A stretch of 64,000 nucleotides of DNA from Methylotuvimicrobium sp. KM2. Lineage in GTDB: Bacteria; Pseudomonadota; Gammaproteobacteria; Methylococcales; Methylomonadaceae. The DNA lies in the NCBI RefSeq assembly GCF_038051925.1, contig NZ_CP150634.1:806001-870000 (forward strand), read 5' to 3'. The notes below the pieces were generated by a model. That model saw only the letters and a list, made by a program, of their open reading frames with translations, ran no database searches and was not told the origin of the DNA. Both the position numbers and the translations under genes were made by a program. Below, piece by piece: positions 52,690-61,970 of the stretch. Position 1 is the stretch's first letter. Every line of letters starts with the position of its first letter.

Positions 52690-52899
52690 TTAGATAACGG
52701 TAACTTCTTCGGCTTGTGGGCCTTTTTGACCTTGAGTCACGATAAACTGAACTTTTTGGCCTTCAGTCAGGGACTTGAAACCGGAACCCGCAATGTTGCG
52801 GAAATGAACGAAAACGTCAGGACCTTGGCCTTGCTCGATGAAGCCGAAGCCTTTGTCTGCGTTGAACCATTTAACTGTGCCTGTTGTAGTAGTAGACAT
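52690..52899 (-). CDS. CspA-family cold-shock protein
   Basis: The 69-residue protein is one cold-shock domain that binds single-stranded RNA and DNA. RNP1 is KGFGFI and RNP2 is VFVHF. The ATG at 52899 is used because TTTTGAGT with TAAGG upstream gives a normal site and protein. Upstream (about 52900-53050) is a gene-free, AT-rich stretch that could be the long leader usual for csp genes. Whether it is cold- or salt-induced is unknown. Confidence 0.93.
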   Translation of the reverse strand: MSTTTTGTVKWFNADKGFGFIEQGQGPDVFVHFRNIAGSGFKSLTEGQKVQFIVTQGQKGPQAEEVTVI

Positions 52900-53189
52900 A
52901 CTCAAAACCTTAAAAATAAAAATTAAATCAATTTAGTCCAAAATCGGACCGTCTAGCTAAGAAATAGTGAAATCTCTTAATGGCAGAACGTAACGAGGAT
53001 CTACAGAAACAGAGCACTACAGAAAAAACGCCGTAACTAAAACATCAAAGACATATCGAATTTCAAGCTAAGATTATTCTATGCCTTATTTCCTCAAAGT
53101 CAACTGACAAAACAGCTACCGTCTAGAATCAATCGCCCTATCAGAGTTGGTGTTTTTTAATAGTCACTGAATTAACAAGAAAATTTCGT

Positions 53190-53590
53190 AACTATTCAGC
53201 GCATGTGGTTGGTTTGGCGTCGGGTATTGATTTCTAAGGACGCGTGAACCCAGCACCTACTCCTTTTATACTCAAAAATTAGCTAACTTTGTGAAGGTAT
53301 GGGGTGTGGCTAGCGAGGATGTCGGCAGCAGGGATTGCTGCCGTCAAGCCCCCATGGATAGGTTCACGGCGGTCCTCGATAGACACATCCCATACCTTTT
53401 ATTCTTAGTCGGTTGTTCAATCAAAAGGGAGTAAATAACCCAAAATTGTTTATCATAGCAAATAGATTATGGTATTTAGGTGCTGGGTGAATACGTCCCT
53501 GTAAGCTCTGACTGCAACGTCCTGTTGCAGACAGCCTTATAAATCAATGCCCGACACCTTCTTATATATGACTTATGCTGAATAATTAAA
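53190..53590. mobile_element. Three-level nest: element E around D around C
   Basis: E ends TAACTATTCAGCGCATG and GACTTATGCTGAATAATTA. The D element (about 53244-53492) is split after GCACC by a complete C element (53258-53433), with TA on each side of C. The D remainder AAATAACCCAAAATTG to GGTGCTGGGTGAA follows, then the E hairpin CTGCAACGTCCTGTTGCAG. The whole block ends 53 bp before the dciA-like gene. Confidence 0.85.
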
Positions 53591-53642
53591 AAATTTCTTT
53601 ATAATCGTGTGGACCTTACTGTAGATTAAAATTTTCAAGCAT

Positions 53643-54122
53643 ATGCCGAACCCCACCGCTTTTAGAAAATTGCTTGCGCATCCCAACCGTTCGCTCGCTA
53701 CTTTATATAGTCAAGTTGAACAACAAAAAAAACTATTGAAAATCGTTAGGGAGGCCTTGCCCGATCATTTGAAAGAGCGAGCCGTGCATTGCGTAATCGA
53801 TCGAAATAAGCTGATGGTGTATGCCGATTCGGCTAATTGGGCTTCACAACTACGTTTTTATCGCAATGCCATCCTGGGAGCTATCGATAAAATACCTAAT
53901 CACCGGGTAGACATTTTACAATTTAAAATCACCGAAGCGCTTCACCTCCAAGTTGAGCAACGGGAGCGCCATGTAAATGTCCCGGGGGCAGCTAGTATTG
54001 CCGAAATTCGGCATAACGCCGAAGCTCGCGAAGACGACTCTTTAGCTTGTGCATTGTTAAAGCTAAGTTCGACATTAGAACGCTTGTCAAAGGCGAGTCC
54101 GAAAAACGAGCCATCGAAATAA
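53643..54122 (+). CDS. DciA-like (DUF721) protein
   Basis: The 159-residue protein matches DUF721/DciA, the ancestral loader of the replicative helicase DnaB in many bacteria lacking DnaC. The core is LKIVREALPDHLKERAVHCVIDRNKLMVYADSANWASQLRFYRNAIL, the KH-like N-terminal domain; the C-terminus is helical and likely disordered. No dnaC is in the window. A loading role is family knowledge, not shown here. Confidence 0.8.
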   Translation: MPNPTAFRKLLAHPNRSLATLYSQVEQQKKLLKIVREALPDHLKERAVHCVIDRNKLMVYADSANWASQLRFYRNAILGAIDKIPNHRVDILQFKITEALHLQVEQRERHVNVPGAASIAEIRHNAEAREDDSLACALLKLSSTLERLSKASPKNEPSK

Positions 54123-55083
54123 TATCTATCCTAAAAAGAGCAGTGCATGAAGGGGCTACAACACTTTTACCGGCTTGGTGAAGCCTTCAAGCTACCCTTC
54201 ACCCTTCGACGGGGCTCTCCTGAGCGCGGCCGAAGGGCCTAGGGCGAGCCGTAGTTTGAGACTCTCAACTGTTCTTTTTAGGTTTATCCTGAATTCGGCA
54301 GTTTAACCATGAAGCACATGAAGTTCATGAAGGATTCCAAGAACTTACCAAATCCTTCTCGCTAACCTTTTTGGTGAGCGAAAGTTCTATACAAACGCGT
54401 AATAAGCTATTGAATTAACTTCCTATTCTTCATGATCTTCATGGTGAAATGCTTTTTCTAGGTTTATACCTTTCGCACTTCAAATCTTGGTAGTGCCCGA
54501 GGAGGTAGTACCCCAAACGCATCGAGCTAAAAACGGTCACACCATATCTGCTCTTTTCCAAATTGCTATTAAAGCACGTAGCCCGTATGCAGCGTAGCGG
54601 AATACGGGAATGGCGTGGCTCCGAACTTCCCGGATTGCGCTACGCTCCATCCGGGCTACGCTGTTTAGACTCGCCGAAAGCAGTCGGTAGCGATTTAGCA
54701 ACGGGGATATCTATGCTTAGGATTTGGTCGTAAATAACCCTCAACAAAGCCCATAGTTCCAGGTCGTTATTTATCAAGAAATCCTTAGCTTGATTCGTAT
54801 GGGCCGTACCCCCGGTGCCGAATTTTGATATCCGGTGGGTATATACTTCGATAACTTCAACTATTAACGTGAACATAGCCAAAATCGTGGCGTCGATTGC
54901 GCAACTTTTTTCATGCCCGTTCTTTATTGATTTCAGTTATAATCGCTCATTTTTTATATCGTCGATCTTAGCAATCGGCGCTTTTGTTTAGACAAAGTGT
55001 AAGTGGCTTTAGAGTCAAGGCCTTAAATACGGACAAAACGATTAAGGAGACGAATCGTTTTTTAATTATTCCCTGGAGCAACC
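54123..55083. other. Repeat-filled gap between dciA-like gene and glyQ
   Basis: No gene. 54135-54290 has a TTCGACGGGGCTCTCCTGAGCG unit with GAGCAGT/ACTGTTC arms. 54297-54470 is repeat L copy 2 (inverse of 39967-40133). 54469-54520 is a B end. 54577-54663 is the CGTAGCCCGTATGCAGCGTA palindrome. 54815-54843 is another B end (GTGCCGAATTTTGATATCCG). The last 200 bp hold the glyQ leader. Confidence 0.65.
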
Positions 55084-56004
55084 GTGTCAAGCACAAATAA
55101 CGACTTATTAACTTTTCAAGGGCTAATTCTAGCCTTGCAGGAATATTGGGCCCGCCAGGGCTGCGTATTATTGCAGCCGCTTGACCAAGAAGTCGGAGCG
55201 GGTACTTTTCATCCGGCGACCTTTCTTCGCTCGATCGGCCCGGAACCTTGGAATACCGCTTATGTTCAACCTTCGCGCAGACCTACCGACGGTCGTTTCG
55301 GGGAAAATCCGAATCGCTTGCAGCATTATTATCAGTTTCAAGTCATCTTGAAACCGTCGCCGGATAATTTTCAGGAACTGTATCTGGGTTCATTGCGTTA
55401 TTTGGGCTTGGATTTGCTTGAGCATGACATCCGCTTCGTGGAGGACAACTGGGAATCGCCGACACTCGGCGCCTGGGGCTTGGGCTGGGAAGTCTGGCTG
55501 AACGGCATGGAGGTCACGCAATTTACCTATTTCCAACAAGTCGGCGGTCTCGAATGCAAACCGGTCACCGGTGAAATCACTTACGGCTTGGAGCGCATCG
55601 CCATGTATTTGCAAGGCGTCGAAAGCGTTTACGATTTGGTTTGGACCAAAGGGCCTTTCGGAACGGTCACTTACGGCGACGTCTTTCATCAAAATGAAGT
55701 TGAAATGTCCGCCTATAACTTCGAACATGCCAATGTCGAATTCTTATTCAATTGTTTCGATACTTACGAACAGGAGTGCGAAAAATTGTTGGCGCAAGAT
55801 TTGCCGTTACCGGCCTATGAAATGGTACTCAAAGCTTCTCACACCTTTAATTTGCTTGACGCCCGCCGCGCAATTTCGGTTACCGAGCGGCAGCGCTATA
55901 TCCTGCGCGTCAGAAACCTGGCTAAATCGGTCGCCGAATGTTATTACCAACGCCGCGAGTCGCTGGGCTTTCCGATGTTGGCCGCAAAGGAGGAGCAAGC
56001 ATGA
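55084..56004 (+). CDS. glyQ: Glycyl-tRNA synthetase alpha subunit
   Basis: GlyQ is the catalytic subunit of the tetrameric bacterial glycyl-tRNA synthetase. The 306-residue protein starts with [25 protein letters not shown] and has the class II motifs 2 and 3 ([38 protein letters not shown]). It starts with GTG at 55084. It overlaps glyS by 4 bp (ATGA). Length is normal. Confidence 0.97.
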   Translation: MSSTNNDLLTFQGLILALQEYWARQGCVLLQPLDQEVGAGTFHPATFLRSIGPEPWNTAYVQPSRRPTDGRFGENPNRLQHYYQFQVILKPSPDNFQELYLGSLRYLGLDLLEHDIRFVEDNWESPTLGAWGLGWEVWLNGMEVTQFTYFQQVGGLECKPVTGEITYGLERIAMYLQGVESVYDLVWTKGPFGTVTYGDVFHQNEVEMSAYNFEHANVEFLFNCFDTYEQECEKLLAQDLPLPAYEMVLKASHTFNLLDARRAISVTERQRYILRVRNLAKSVAECYYQRRESLGFPMLAAKEEQA

Positions 56005-58070
56005 GCGACGCCAAGCATTTATTGTTTGAACTGGGTTCCGAAGAATTACCGCCGAAAACGCTGATAACGCTCAGCCGATCCTTGCTCAACAATGTCAGGC
56101 AAGGGCTGGATAATGCCGATTTAAGCTATTCCGGCATTAAAGGCTATGCCACTCCCAGACGTCTGGCGGTTTGGGTCGAAAACCTCGCGGTCGCGCAACC
56201 CGATAAAATCGTCGAAAAACGCGGGCCGGCAGTGCAGGCTGCATTCGCCGCCGACGGTTCGCCAAGCAAAGCCGCTCAGGGCTTTGCCGCCAGTTGCGGC
56301 ACAACGGTTGAGGGCCTGGAACGCTTGACTACGGACAAAGGCGAATGGTTGGTTTATCGTCAACAGGTCGAAGGTCAGACCACAGAAAAGTTGATTCCCG
56401 AAATATTGCGTGCCAGCATTCATGCTTTGCCGATAGCCAAACGCATGCGCTGGGGCAACTATGCGACCGAATTCGTTCGGCCCGTGCACTGGGCGGTGCT
56501 GTTGTTCGGTGATCAGGTCATTGAGACCGATATTCTCGGCCTGACTACAGGTAAGCAAACTTTCGGCCATCGTTTTCATGCGCCTGTCGCTTTGACTGTC
56601 GAGAGCGCGGACCGCTACCGGGATATTTTGTTCGATTCCGGTAAAGTCATTGCCGACTTTGACGAGCGCAAGCAAAAAATCCGGCTTGCGGCGCAGCAGG
56701 CCGCGCAATCGGTCGGCGGTACCGCACATATCGAGGAAGACCTGCTCGAGGAAATCGCCGCGCTGAACGAATGGCCGGTCCCAGTCATCGGGCATTTCGA
56801 TCCGCGCTATTTGGAGTTGCCGGCCGAAGTGTTGATCACGACGATGCAGACCAATCAAAAATATTTTCCGGTCAAGCAGGCCGACGGTAGTTTGTCGGCG
56901 CATTTCATCACGTTCAGCAATATCGAAAGCACTCGTCCGGAATCGATACGCGAAGGCAACGAGCGCGTGATCACTCCGCGTTTGTCCGATGCCGAATTTT
57001 TCTGGAAACAGGACCGCAAGCTGCGTCTTGAAGACCGGGTCGACGCGCTGAAAAACATCGTTTTCCAAAAAACCTTGGGCACCTTGGCCGATAAAACGCA
57101 CCGGGTCAAACAACTGGCCGATTACATCGCTACGCAACTCGATGCCGATGCGAACCTGGCCAAACGCGCCGCCGTTCTTGCCAAAACCGACTTATTGACC
57201 GAAATGGTCGGAGAATTCCCAAACTTGCAAGGCGTCATGGGCCGCTATTACGCACTGGCCGACAATGAGCCGGCCGAAGTCGCCGAGGCGCTCGAAGAGC
57301 AATATTTTCCTAAGCAATCCGGAAGCGTCACGGCCGCTAGCAAGACCGGACAAATTTTGTCGTTGGCCGAAAAGATCGACACGCTGACCGGTATCTTCAG
57401 CGCCGGCTTGATTCCGACCGGCGATAAGGACCCCTATGCACTGCGCCGCGCCGCGCTCGGCGTACTTCGCACCGCGATCGAACGCGAACTTCCGTTAAAT
57501 TTGACAGCGTGCGTGGATTTTGCAATTGAACAAGTCGAGCACGACTTCGACCGGGCTAAAACGCATCGAATGGTGCTGGAATTTATCTACGACCGGCTTA
57601 AAGGGTATTGTTCGGACAAGGGTTTTAGCCCCGACGAATTCGACGCGGTGCTGGTCGTATTGCCGGAGCAACCGTTGGATTTCATGCGCCGCTTGGAAGC
57701 CGTCAAAACGTTCCGGCAACGCCCTGAAGCCGAGAGCCTGGCCGGCGCCAACAAAAGAATTCGCAATATTTTGAAAAAAACCGAGGCGCCTCAAGACTTC
57801 GATAGTCATGTACTCGCAGAACCGGCGGAAATCCAATTGTTGCAAGCCGCGCAGGCATCCGCCGAGGCGATCGGACCGCTATTGCAACAACAGGATTATT
57901 CAGCCGCGATGAATCGCCTGGCGCAACTGAAGGATACCGTGGATGCATTTTTCGACAACGTCATGGTCATGACCGACGATATCGAGCTGCGTAATAGCCG
58001 CCTCGGCTTGCTGAACATGCTGTCCGAGCAGTTTTTACAAATCGCCGATATTTCAAGGCTGCAATCGTAA
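56001..58070 (+). CDS. glyS: Glycyl-tRNA synthetase beta subunit
   Basis: GlyS binds tRNA-Gly and completes the enzyme with GlyQ. The 689-residue protein starts [15 protein letters not shown] and has [44 protein letters not shown] and [17 protein letters not shown] (HD-like region), and an anticodon-binding C-terminus. The start at 56001 is fixed by AGGAGG upstream and the ATGA overlap; an upstream frame would run into glyQ. A strong terminator follows. Confidence 0.97.
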   Translation: MSDAKHLLFELGSEELPPKTLITLSRSLLNNVRQGLDNADLSYSGIKGYATPRRLAVWVENLAVAQPDKIVEKRGPAVQAAFAADGSPSKAAQGFAASCGTTVEGLERLTTDKGEWLVYRQQVEGQTTEKLIPEILRASIHALPIAKRMRWGNYATEFVRPVHWAVLLFGDQVIETDILGLTTGKQTFGHRFHAPVALTVESADRYRDILFDSGKVIADFDERKQKIRLAAQQAAQSVGGTAHIEEDLLEEIAALNEWPVPVIGHFDPRYLELPAEVLITTMQTNQKYFPVKQADGSLSAHFITFSNIESTRPESIREGNERVITPRLSDAEFFWKQDRKLRLEDRVDALKNIVFQKTLGTLADKTHRVKQLADYIATQLDADANLAKRAAVLAKTDLLTEMVGEFPNLQGVMGRYYALADNEPAEVAEALEEQYFPKQSGSVTAASKTGQILSLAEKIDTLTGIFSAGLIPTGDKDPYALRRAALGVLRTAIERELPLNLTACVDFAIEQVEHDFDRAKTHRMVLEFIYDRLKGYCSDKGFSPDEFDAVLVVLPEQPLDFMRRLEAVKTFRQRPEAESLAGANKRIRNILKKTEAPQDFDSHVLAEPAEIQLLQAAQASAEAIGPLLQQQDYSAAMNRLAQLKDTVDAFFDNVMVMTDDIELRNSRLGLLNMLSEQFLQIADISRLQS

Positions 58071-58086
58071 ATCGGAGCGATTGCCA

Positions 58087-58128
58087 CTCGAGCCGGTTTG
58101 CTCATTATACCGGTTCGAGCGGTTTTTT
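58087..58128 (+). terminator. Rho-independent terminator after glyS
   Basis: CTCGAGCCGGT (58087-58097) pairs with ACCGGTTCGAG (58109-58119, one G-U pair), followed by CGGTTTTTT. It ends the glyQS operon. Confidence 0.85.
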
Positions 58129-58160
58129 AATTCTGCGTGATTTCTTGAACATTTTCATCC

Positions 58161-58949
58161 ATGACTCAGTCGACTTCAATCAATTATCAACCGTCCTTTC
58201 GCGTCTATCTCGGGTCCACCTTATTATTACTGGGTATCATCATATCGACGCTGTTGTTCGGACCGATCATCTTGGCCTGCGCGGTCCTGCCGTTTTCGGT
58301 CCGCTATAAAATCGCAGGCATTTGGATAAATTTGCTGCTATGGATGGTCGAAAAATCCTGCGGAATCCGTTATGAAGTGGAAGGTTTAGAGCATATTAAA
58401 GGCATTGATGCCGCGGTAGTGCTCAGCAAGCATCAATCGGCATGGGAAACCGTGGCGCTGAGAAAAATCTTGCCTCCGCAAACGGCGGTACTCAAGGAAT
58501 CCTTACTATGGCTGCCGGTTTGGGGGTGGGCATTGGCTACTCTCAAACCGATTGCGATCAATCGCAACAATCAACGCGAAGCGCTAAAGACATTGATCGA
58601 TAAAGGCACGGAATGCTTAAAGGAAGGATTATGGGTCGTGGTTTTTCCGGAAGGAACACGCGCCGCTCCCGGAGAAAGAAAGAAATTCAATGCCGGCGGT
58701 GCGATACTCGCGCAAAAATCAGGTTACCCGGTAATTCCTGTCGCTCATAATGCCGGGGAATGTTGGCCGCGTTACAGTTTTTTGAAATATCCGGGCGTCG
58801 TTCAGGTCAGAATAGGTCCGCCTATCGAGACCCAAAATCGAAAAGCCGGCGATATCAATGCCGAAGCGGAAGCATGGATCGAACAAGCCATGACAGATAT
58901 CACCCACTTGCCTCAATTTCCGGCAACTCATCATCAGGTAATCGAATGA
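58161..58949 (+). CDS. plsC: 1-acyl-glycerol-3-phosphate acyltransferase
   Basis: The enzyme adds the second acyl chain to lysophosphatidate at the inner membrane. The 262-residue protein has one or two N-terminal membrane segments, the catalytic motif LSKHQSAWET (HxxxxE, a variant frequent in proteobacterial paralogues), IAINRNNQREAL and VVFPEGTRAAPGE. Symbol given for family; it could be a paralogue with a different acceptor. It overlaps the next gene by 4 bp (ATGA). It follows the glyS terminator, so it has its own promoter. Confidence 0.85.
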   Translation: MTQSTSINYQPSFRVYLGSTLLLLGIIISTLLFGPIILACAVLPFSVRYKIAGIWINLLLWMVEKSCGIRYEVEGLEHIKGIDAAVVLSKHQSAWETVALRKILPPQTAVLKESLLWLPVWGWALATLKPIAINRNNQREALKTLIDKGTECLKEGLWVVVFPEGTRAAPGERKKFNAGGAILAQKSGYPVIPVAHNAGECWPRYSFLKYPGVVQVRIGPPIETQNRKAGDINAEAEAWIEQAMTDITHLPQFPATHHQVIE

Positions 58950-59353
58950 AAAAAATAGTAGTTATTGCATTGGGCGCGTTAGTACTCGTTGCGTGCAGCG
59001 AAAAAACGGAATATGAACAAGCTGTTCTCGAAGACATGCAAGGAGAGAAAGATGTGAAAGATTATAACTTGTCGCCGGAGACGATGGCGCGCTGTGTCGT
59101 GGATCTAAGCTCGCATAACATGCCCGGCGTTTTAGCGTTCGACCCGAAACGACGCTCGGCCTATCGCAGTTACACGAAAATGCTGACATTGAGCAAAGCG
59201 GAAAACCCGGAGGAGGTGCTCAATGAGCTCAGAGCTGAATTCGGCTCACCCAAGGAGCTTGCCGACGCGCATGCCAACTATACCGAGAGCATGATGAATT
59301 GTTTTGCGTCGTTGATCATGACCACCGAGGAAGAAGCGAAAGAGGCCGAATAA
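58946..59353 (+). CDS. Small lipoprotein of unknown function
   Basis: The 135-residue protein has a lipobox signal peptide (MKKIVVIALGALVLVACSEK) with the cysteine at residue 17. The mature part is acidic, with ETMARCVVDLSSH and AEFGSPKELADAHANYTESMMNCF carrying two more cysteines. No known domain is recognised. It starts inside the plsC stop codon, so it is made with the acyltransferase and may work in the envelope. The longer frame beginning at 58760 is out of phase with plsC and is rejected. Confidence 0.75.
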   Translation: MKKIVVIALGALVLVACSEKTEYEQAVLEDMQGEKDVKDYNLSPETMARCVVDLSSHNMPGVLAFDPKRRSAYRSYTKMLTLSKAENPEEVLNELRAEFGSPKELADAHANYTESMMNCFASLIMTTEEEAKEAE

Positions 59354-60175
59354 GCGGTCTAAGTATTCCGTTCAACCTATAAGCATTTTGTCCACGAAAC
59401 GCACGAAAATATTCAAATGGTTACCTGATTAGCAAGATGCTTCAGCTTACCGAAGCCAAGTGTCCGAGCAGAGGCTAGTCGTAGTCGCAAAAACTAAAAT
59501 ATGCTGTTACCCAAGCTCCAGCTTGGGTAACCTGTTCGGGAAGCTCTAGCTTCCCGACAATCAAGAAAGATTTAACGAGCGAGCGAATCGGGATTGATTG
59601 AGAATGTGCGGAGGTTGTGTCGGTCACAGGAAGCTCTTGCCCTGAGCGCAGCCGAAGGGGGAGCTTCCGGGGTGTCTTTCCCAAGCTGGAGCTTGGGAAA
59701 GAGCGTAAGTTGCTCTCCAATGAATGATTTAAGAGGTTTTTGTAACCGAATGGTTACTACAAAGGCTCTGTATGCGGTAAAAGTTGAAAACTCCCACCGC
59801 GACCGGAAACACTTAAAAATTTTCTGCGGGACGGGTTATTTAACCCGTCCCCAACGTTTCGGTTTGGCCTAAATATTTCGGCTGACTTCGGCCAAAGTCA
59901 AAACGTTTAGGACGGGGTTGCAAACCCCGTCCTGCTAGGGGGCATGGCGGAATGACGAGGTTCCCTATAACTTAATGGCAGCAAGATGTAGGGCGCGCAT
60001 CGCGCACCTGGGTCGGGCTTATGTCGGTTAGGCACCGTCGAAAGGTGCGCGATGCGCACCCTACGACGCTCAAACTATCTTGAAAATTATTTTTGACCAT
60101 ATCTTAAGTGAAAATAGGCTTTATCAAACGGCTGGCGACTAGTCATTCGACAATCAATCAAAGCATTCATACATA
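59354..60175. other. Repeat-filled gap between lipoprotein and lnt
   Basis: No gene. 59500-59705 is the CCCAAGCTCCAGCTTGGG / GATTGAGAATGTGCGGAGGT unit. 59830-59936 is the inverse of the block inside 37119-37227 (GACGGGTTATTTAACCCGTC ... GACGGGGTTGCAAACCCCGTC). 59989-60063 repeats the GCGCGCATCGCGCACC palindrome of 32442-32523. The remainder may contain the lnt promoter. Confidence 0.7.
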
Positions 60176-61750
60176 ATGAAAACAGCCGCATCGCTTCTCA
60201 AACATCCATGGCTGTTGCCTATTGCCTCAGGCGTCTTTATCGGAACGAGTTATATTCCTTTTCCTCCCTGGGCGTCGTTGTTCTGTTTCGTACCGCTTTG
60301 GCTGTTCTGGAGCCGTCAGAATAGTTTGAAAAACGTCTTGCTCGGCGGTTTTATGACGACCTTCATTTACACCCTGATCGGCTTCAATTGGGTGACCTAT
60401 ACGTTGCATGAATTTGCTCAGGTCAACTGGTTTGTAGCCGGTATCGGTATGCTCTTGTTCGCATTATTCGGTCATTTGTTCGTCCCGGCCGCCGGCTTAC
60501 TGTGGTATACCGGCGTAAAGTTATTCCGCTGGCCGCATTGGTTGTCATTCGCGCACATGGCCGTGTTGACTGCATTGTGCGAATTCGGCTTGCCGATGCT
60601 GTTCAAATGGAATTTTGGTTATACCTGGTACGGATTCGGCTTGCCGTTTTATCAATGGGCCGAGTTTGTCGGGTTCACCGGTTTGAGCATGATCACGATA
60701 TTACTGAACTGGCCATTGTTGGTAGCGTGGCAAAAACGCCGAGAGCGCAGCGGGTTGACGATTTTAGCTGGTGTTATCATCGTTTTTGCCGGTTTGAATA
60801 TGGCCGGTTTGGTATTGAAAAATCGTTTGCCGGAACCTGAAGCCTCTTTCAATACGCTTTTGGTGCAAGCCAATATCGGCAATACGGAAAAACATGCGGC
60901 CGCGCACGGCAAGGGCTTTCAGACTGAAATTCTAAAAAAATATCTGACCGTGACCGAAAACGGTTTGGAGTCGAATCCCGATGTTGCAGTCGACTTTGTG
61001 TTGTGGTCGGAAACCTCGTTTCCGTCTTTGCTTGGCGGACAATACAACGAGTCTTATTATGCCCGAGTACTTAGCGAATACTTGCGCGAACGTCAAATCG
61101 GAATGATAACCGGCGCCTATGCTAAGGACGAGCGTTCCGGTTTGATTACCAATTCGCTTTTTGCATTAGATAGGCAAGGAACCGTTATCGAACCGCATTA
61201 CAGCAAAACAATCTTATTGGCTTTGGGCGAATATATCCCCGGTGAAAAAAAATTCCCATGGCTGCGCGATTGGTTTCCGATGGTCGGTAATTTCGCCGAA
61301 GGGCCGGGACCGACCGTGTTATTGCAATTAAATGATTATAAAGTCGGGCCGCAGGTGTGTTATGAAAGTTTGTTTCCGGATTTTTCGAAAGGCCTATCCG
61401 ACATCGGCGCGCAATTTATTGTCAATGCGACCAACGACTCATGGTACGGAACCTGGCAGGAGCCTTATCAACATCTGTATATGACGTTGGCGCGAGCCGT
61501 CGAATTTCGAAGGCCTGTCGTCAGAGTAACCAACACCGGTATATCGACCGTAGCGTTGGCTTCCGGCAAAGTGCTGCATCGATCGCCGCTCAATCAAGAA
61601 TGGTCCGGTTTATATACCGTCCCTTACCAAAAAGAACCGGCGTCCACTTTTTATCAGCGTCATTTCGAATTGATGCCTAGCTTGTTGACGGCAATCTTTG
61701 TCGGGTTGTTAATTGTGGGATTTTTTTCAAGAAGGGAGCCGATTGAATAA
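60176..61750 (+). CDS. lnt: Apolipoprotein N-acyltransferase
   Basis: Lnt adds the third acyl chain to lipoproteins. The 524-residue protein has six or so membrane segments (about 1-215), a periplasmic nitrilase-like domain (about 225-490) and a final helix (about 500-518). The catalytic triad is visible: glutamate in LWSETSFPS, lysine in HYSKTILLALGEYIPGE, cysteine in QVCYESLFPDF. Length is normal. The usual upstream neighbour corC is absent. Confidence 0.94.
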   Translation: MKTAASLLKHPWLLPIASGVFIGTSYIPFPPWASLFCFVPLWLFWSRQNSLKNVLLGGFMTTFIYTLIGFNWVTYTLHEFAQVNWFVAGIGMLLFALFGHLFVPAAGLLWYTGVKLFRWPHWLSFAHMAVLTALCEFGLPMLFKWNFGYTWYGFGLPFYQWAEFVGFTGLSMITILLNWPLLVAWQKRRERSGLTILAGVIIVFAGLNMAGLVLKNRLPEPEASFNTLLVQANIGNTEKHAAAHGKGFQTEILKKYLTVTENGLESNPDVAVDFVLWSETSFPSLLGGQYNESYYARVLSEYLRERQIGMITGAYAKDERSGLITNSLFALDRQGTVIEPHYSKTILLALGEYIPGEKKFPWLRDWFPMVGNFAEGPGPTVLLQLNDYKVGPQVCYESLFPDFSKGLSDIGAQFIVNATNDSWYGTWQEPYQHLYMTLARAVEFRRPVVRVTNTGISTVALASGKVLHRSPLNQEWSGLYTVPYQKEPASTFYQRHFELMPSLLTAIFVGLLIVGFFSRREPIE

Positions 61751-61796
61751 CAAGCGATTTCGTTAAAAACGCCACGCCCGAAGGGAAACGCAGGGC

Positions 61797-61921
61797 AAAA
61801 AAAATGCGGCTGAAAAAGCCGCATACAAGAGGAAGGATATGTGAGCACAAACGCATCAGCGATTGAGTTGTGCATATCTTAGCCGGCTTCTCTTTATTCC
61901 GGAATGTGACCGATTGCCGCG
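61797..61921 (-). ncRNA. Candidate small RNA, sibling 1, upstream and antisense of clcA
   Basis: On the minus strand the region ends in a textbook terminator: ATGCGGCTTTTTCAGCCGCAT then eight T. Before it lie ATATCCTTCCTCTTGT (an anti-ribosome-site stretch) and GCACAA/TTGTGC. The putative -10 TGCGACAAT is at 61928-61936 (minus strand). The sibling at 63825-63930 shares the terminator stem start, the CCTTC(C)TCT stretch and TGCGACAAT at the same relative places. The start is approximate. Confidence 0.5.
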
Positions 61922-61970
61922 CGACAGATTGTCGCAGTTTCATAACCGAAAAAGGTGGAAAAATCTCGTC

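Noticed and set aside
54640-54882. 80-codon minus-strand frame upstream of glyQ
   Set aside because: Its beginning matches a short repeat also found near 7708-7735, and the rest crosses a REP palindrome and a B-element end.
58760-58945. Upstream extension of the small lipoprotein frame
   Set aside because: It overlaps plsC in another frame; the ATG at 58946 has the lipoprotein signal and the ATGA overlap.
61797-61824. ATGCGGCT/AGCCGCAT hairpin as the terminator of lnt
   Set aside because: The run of A precedes the hairpin, so the T-run is on the minus strand; it terminates leftward transcription, which led to the small RNA proposal.
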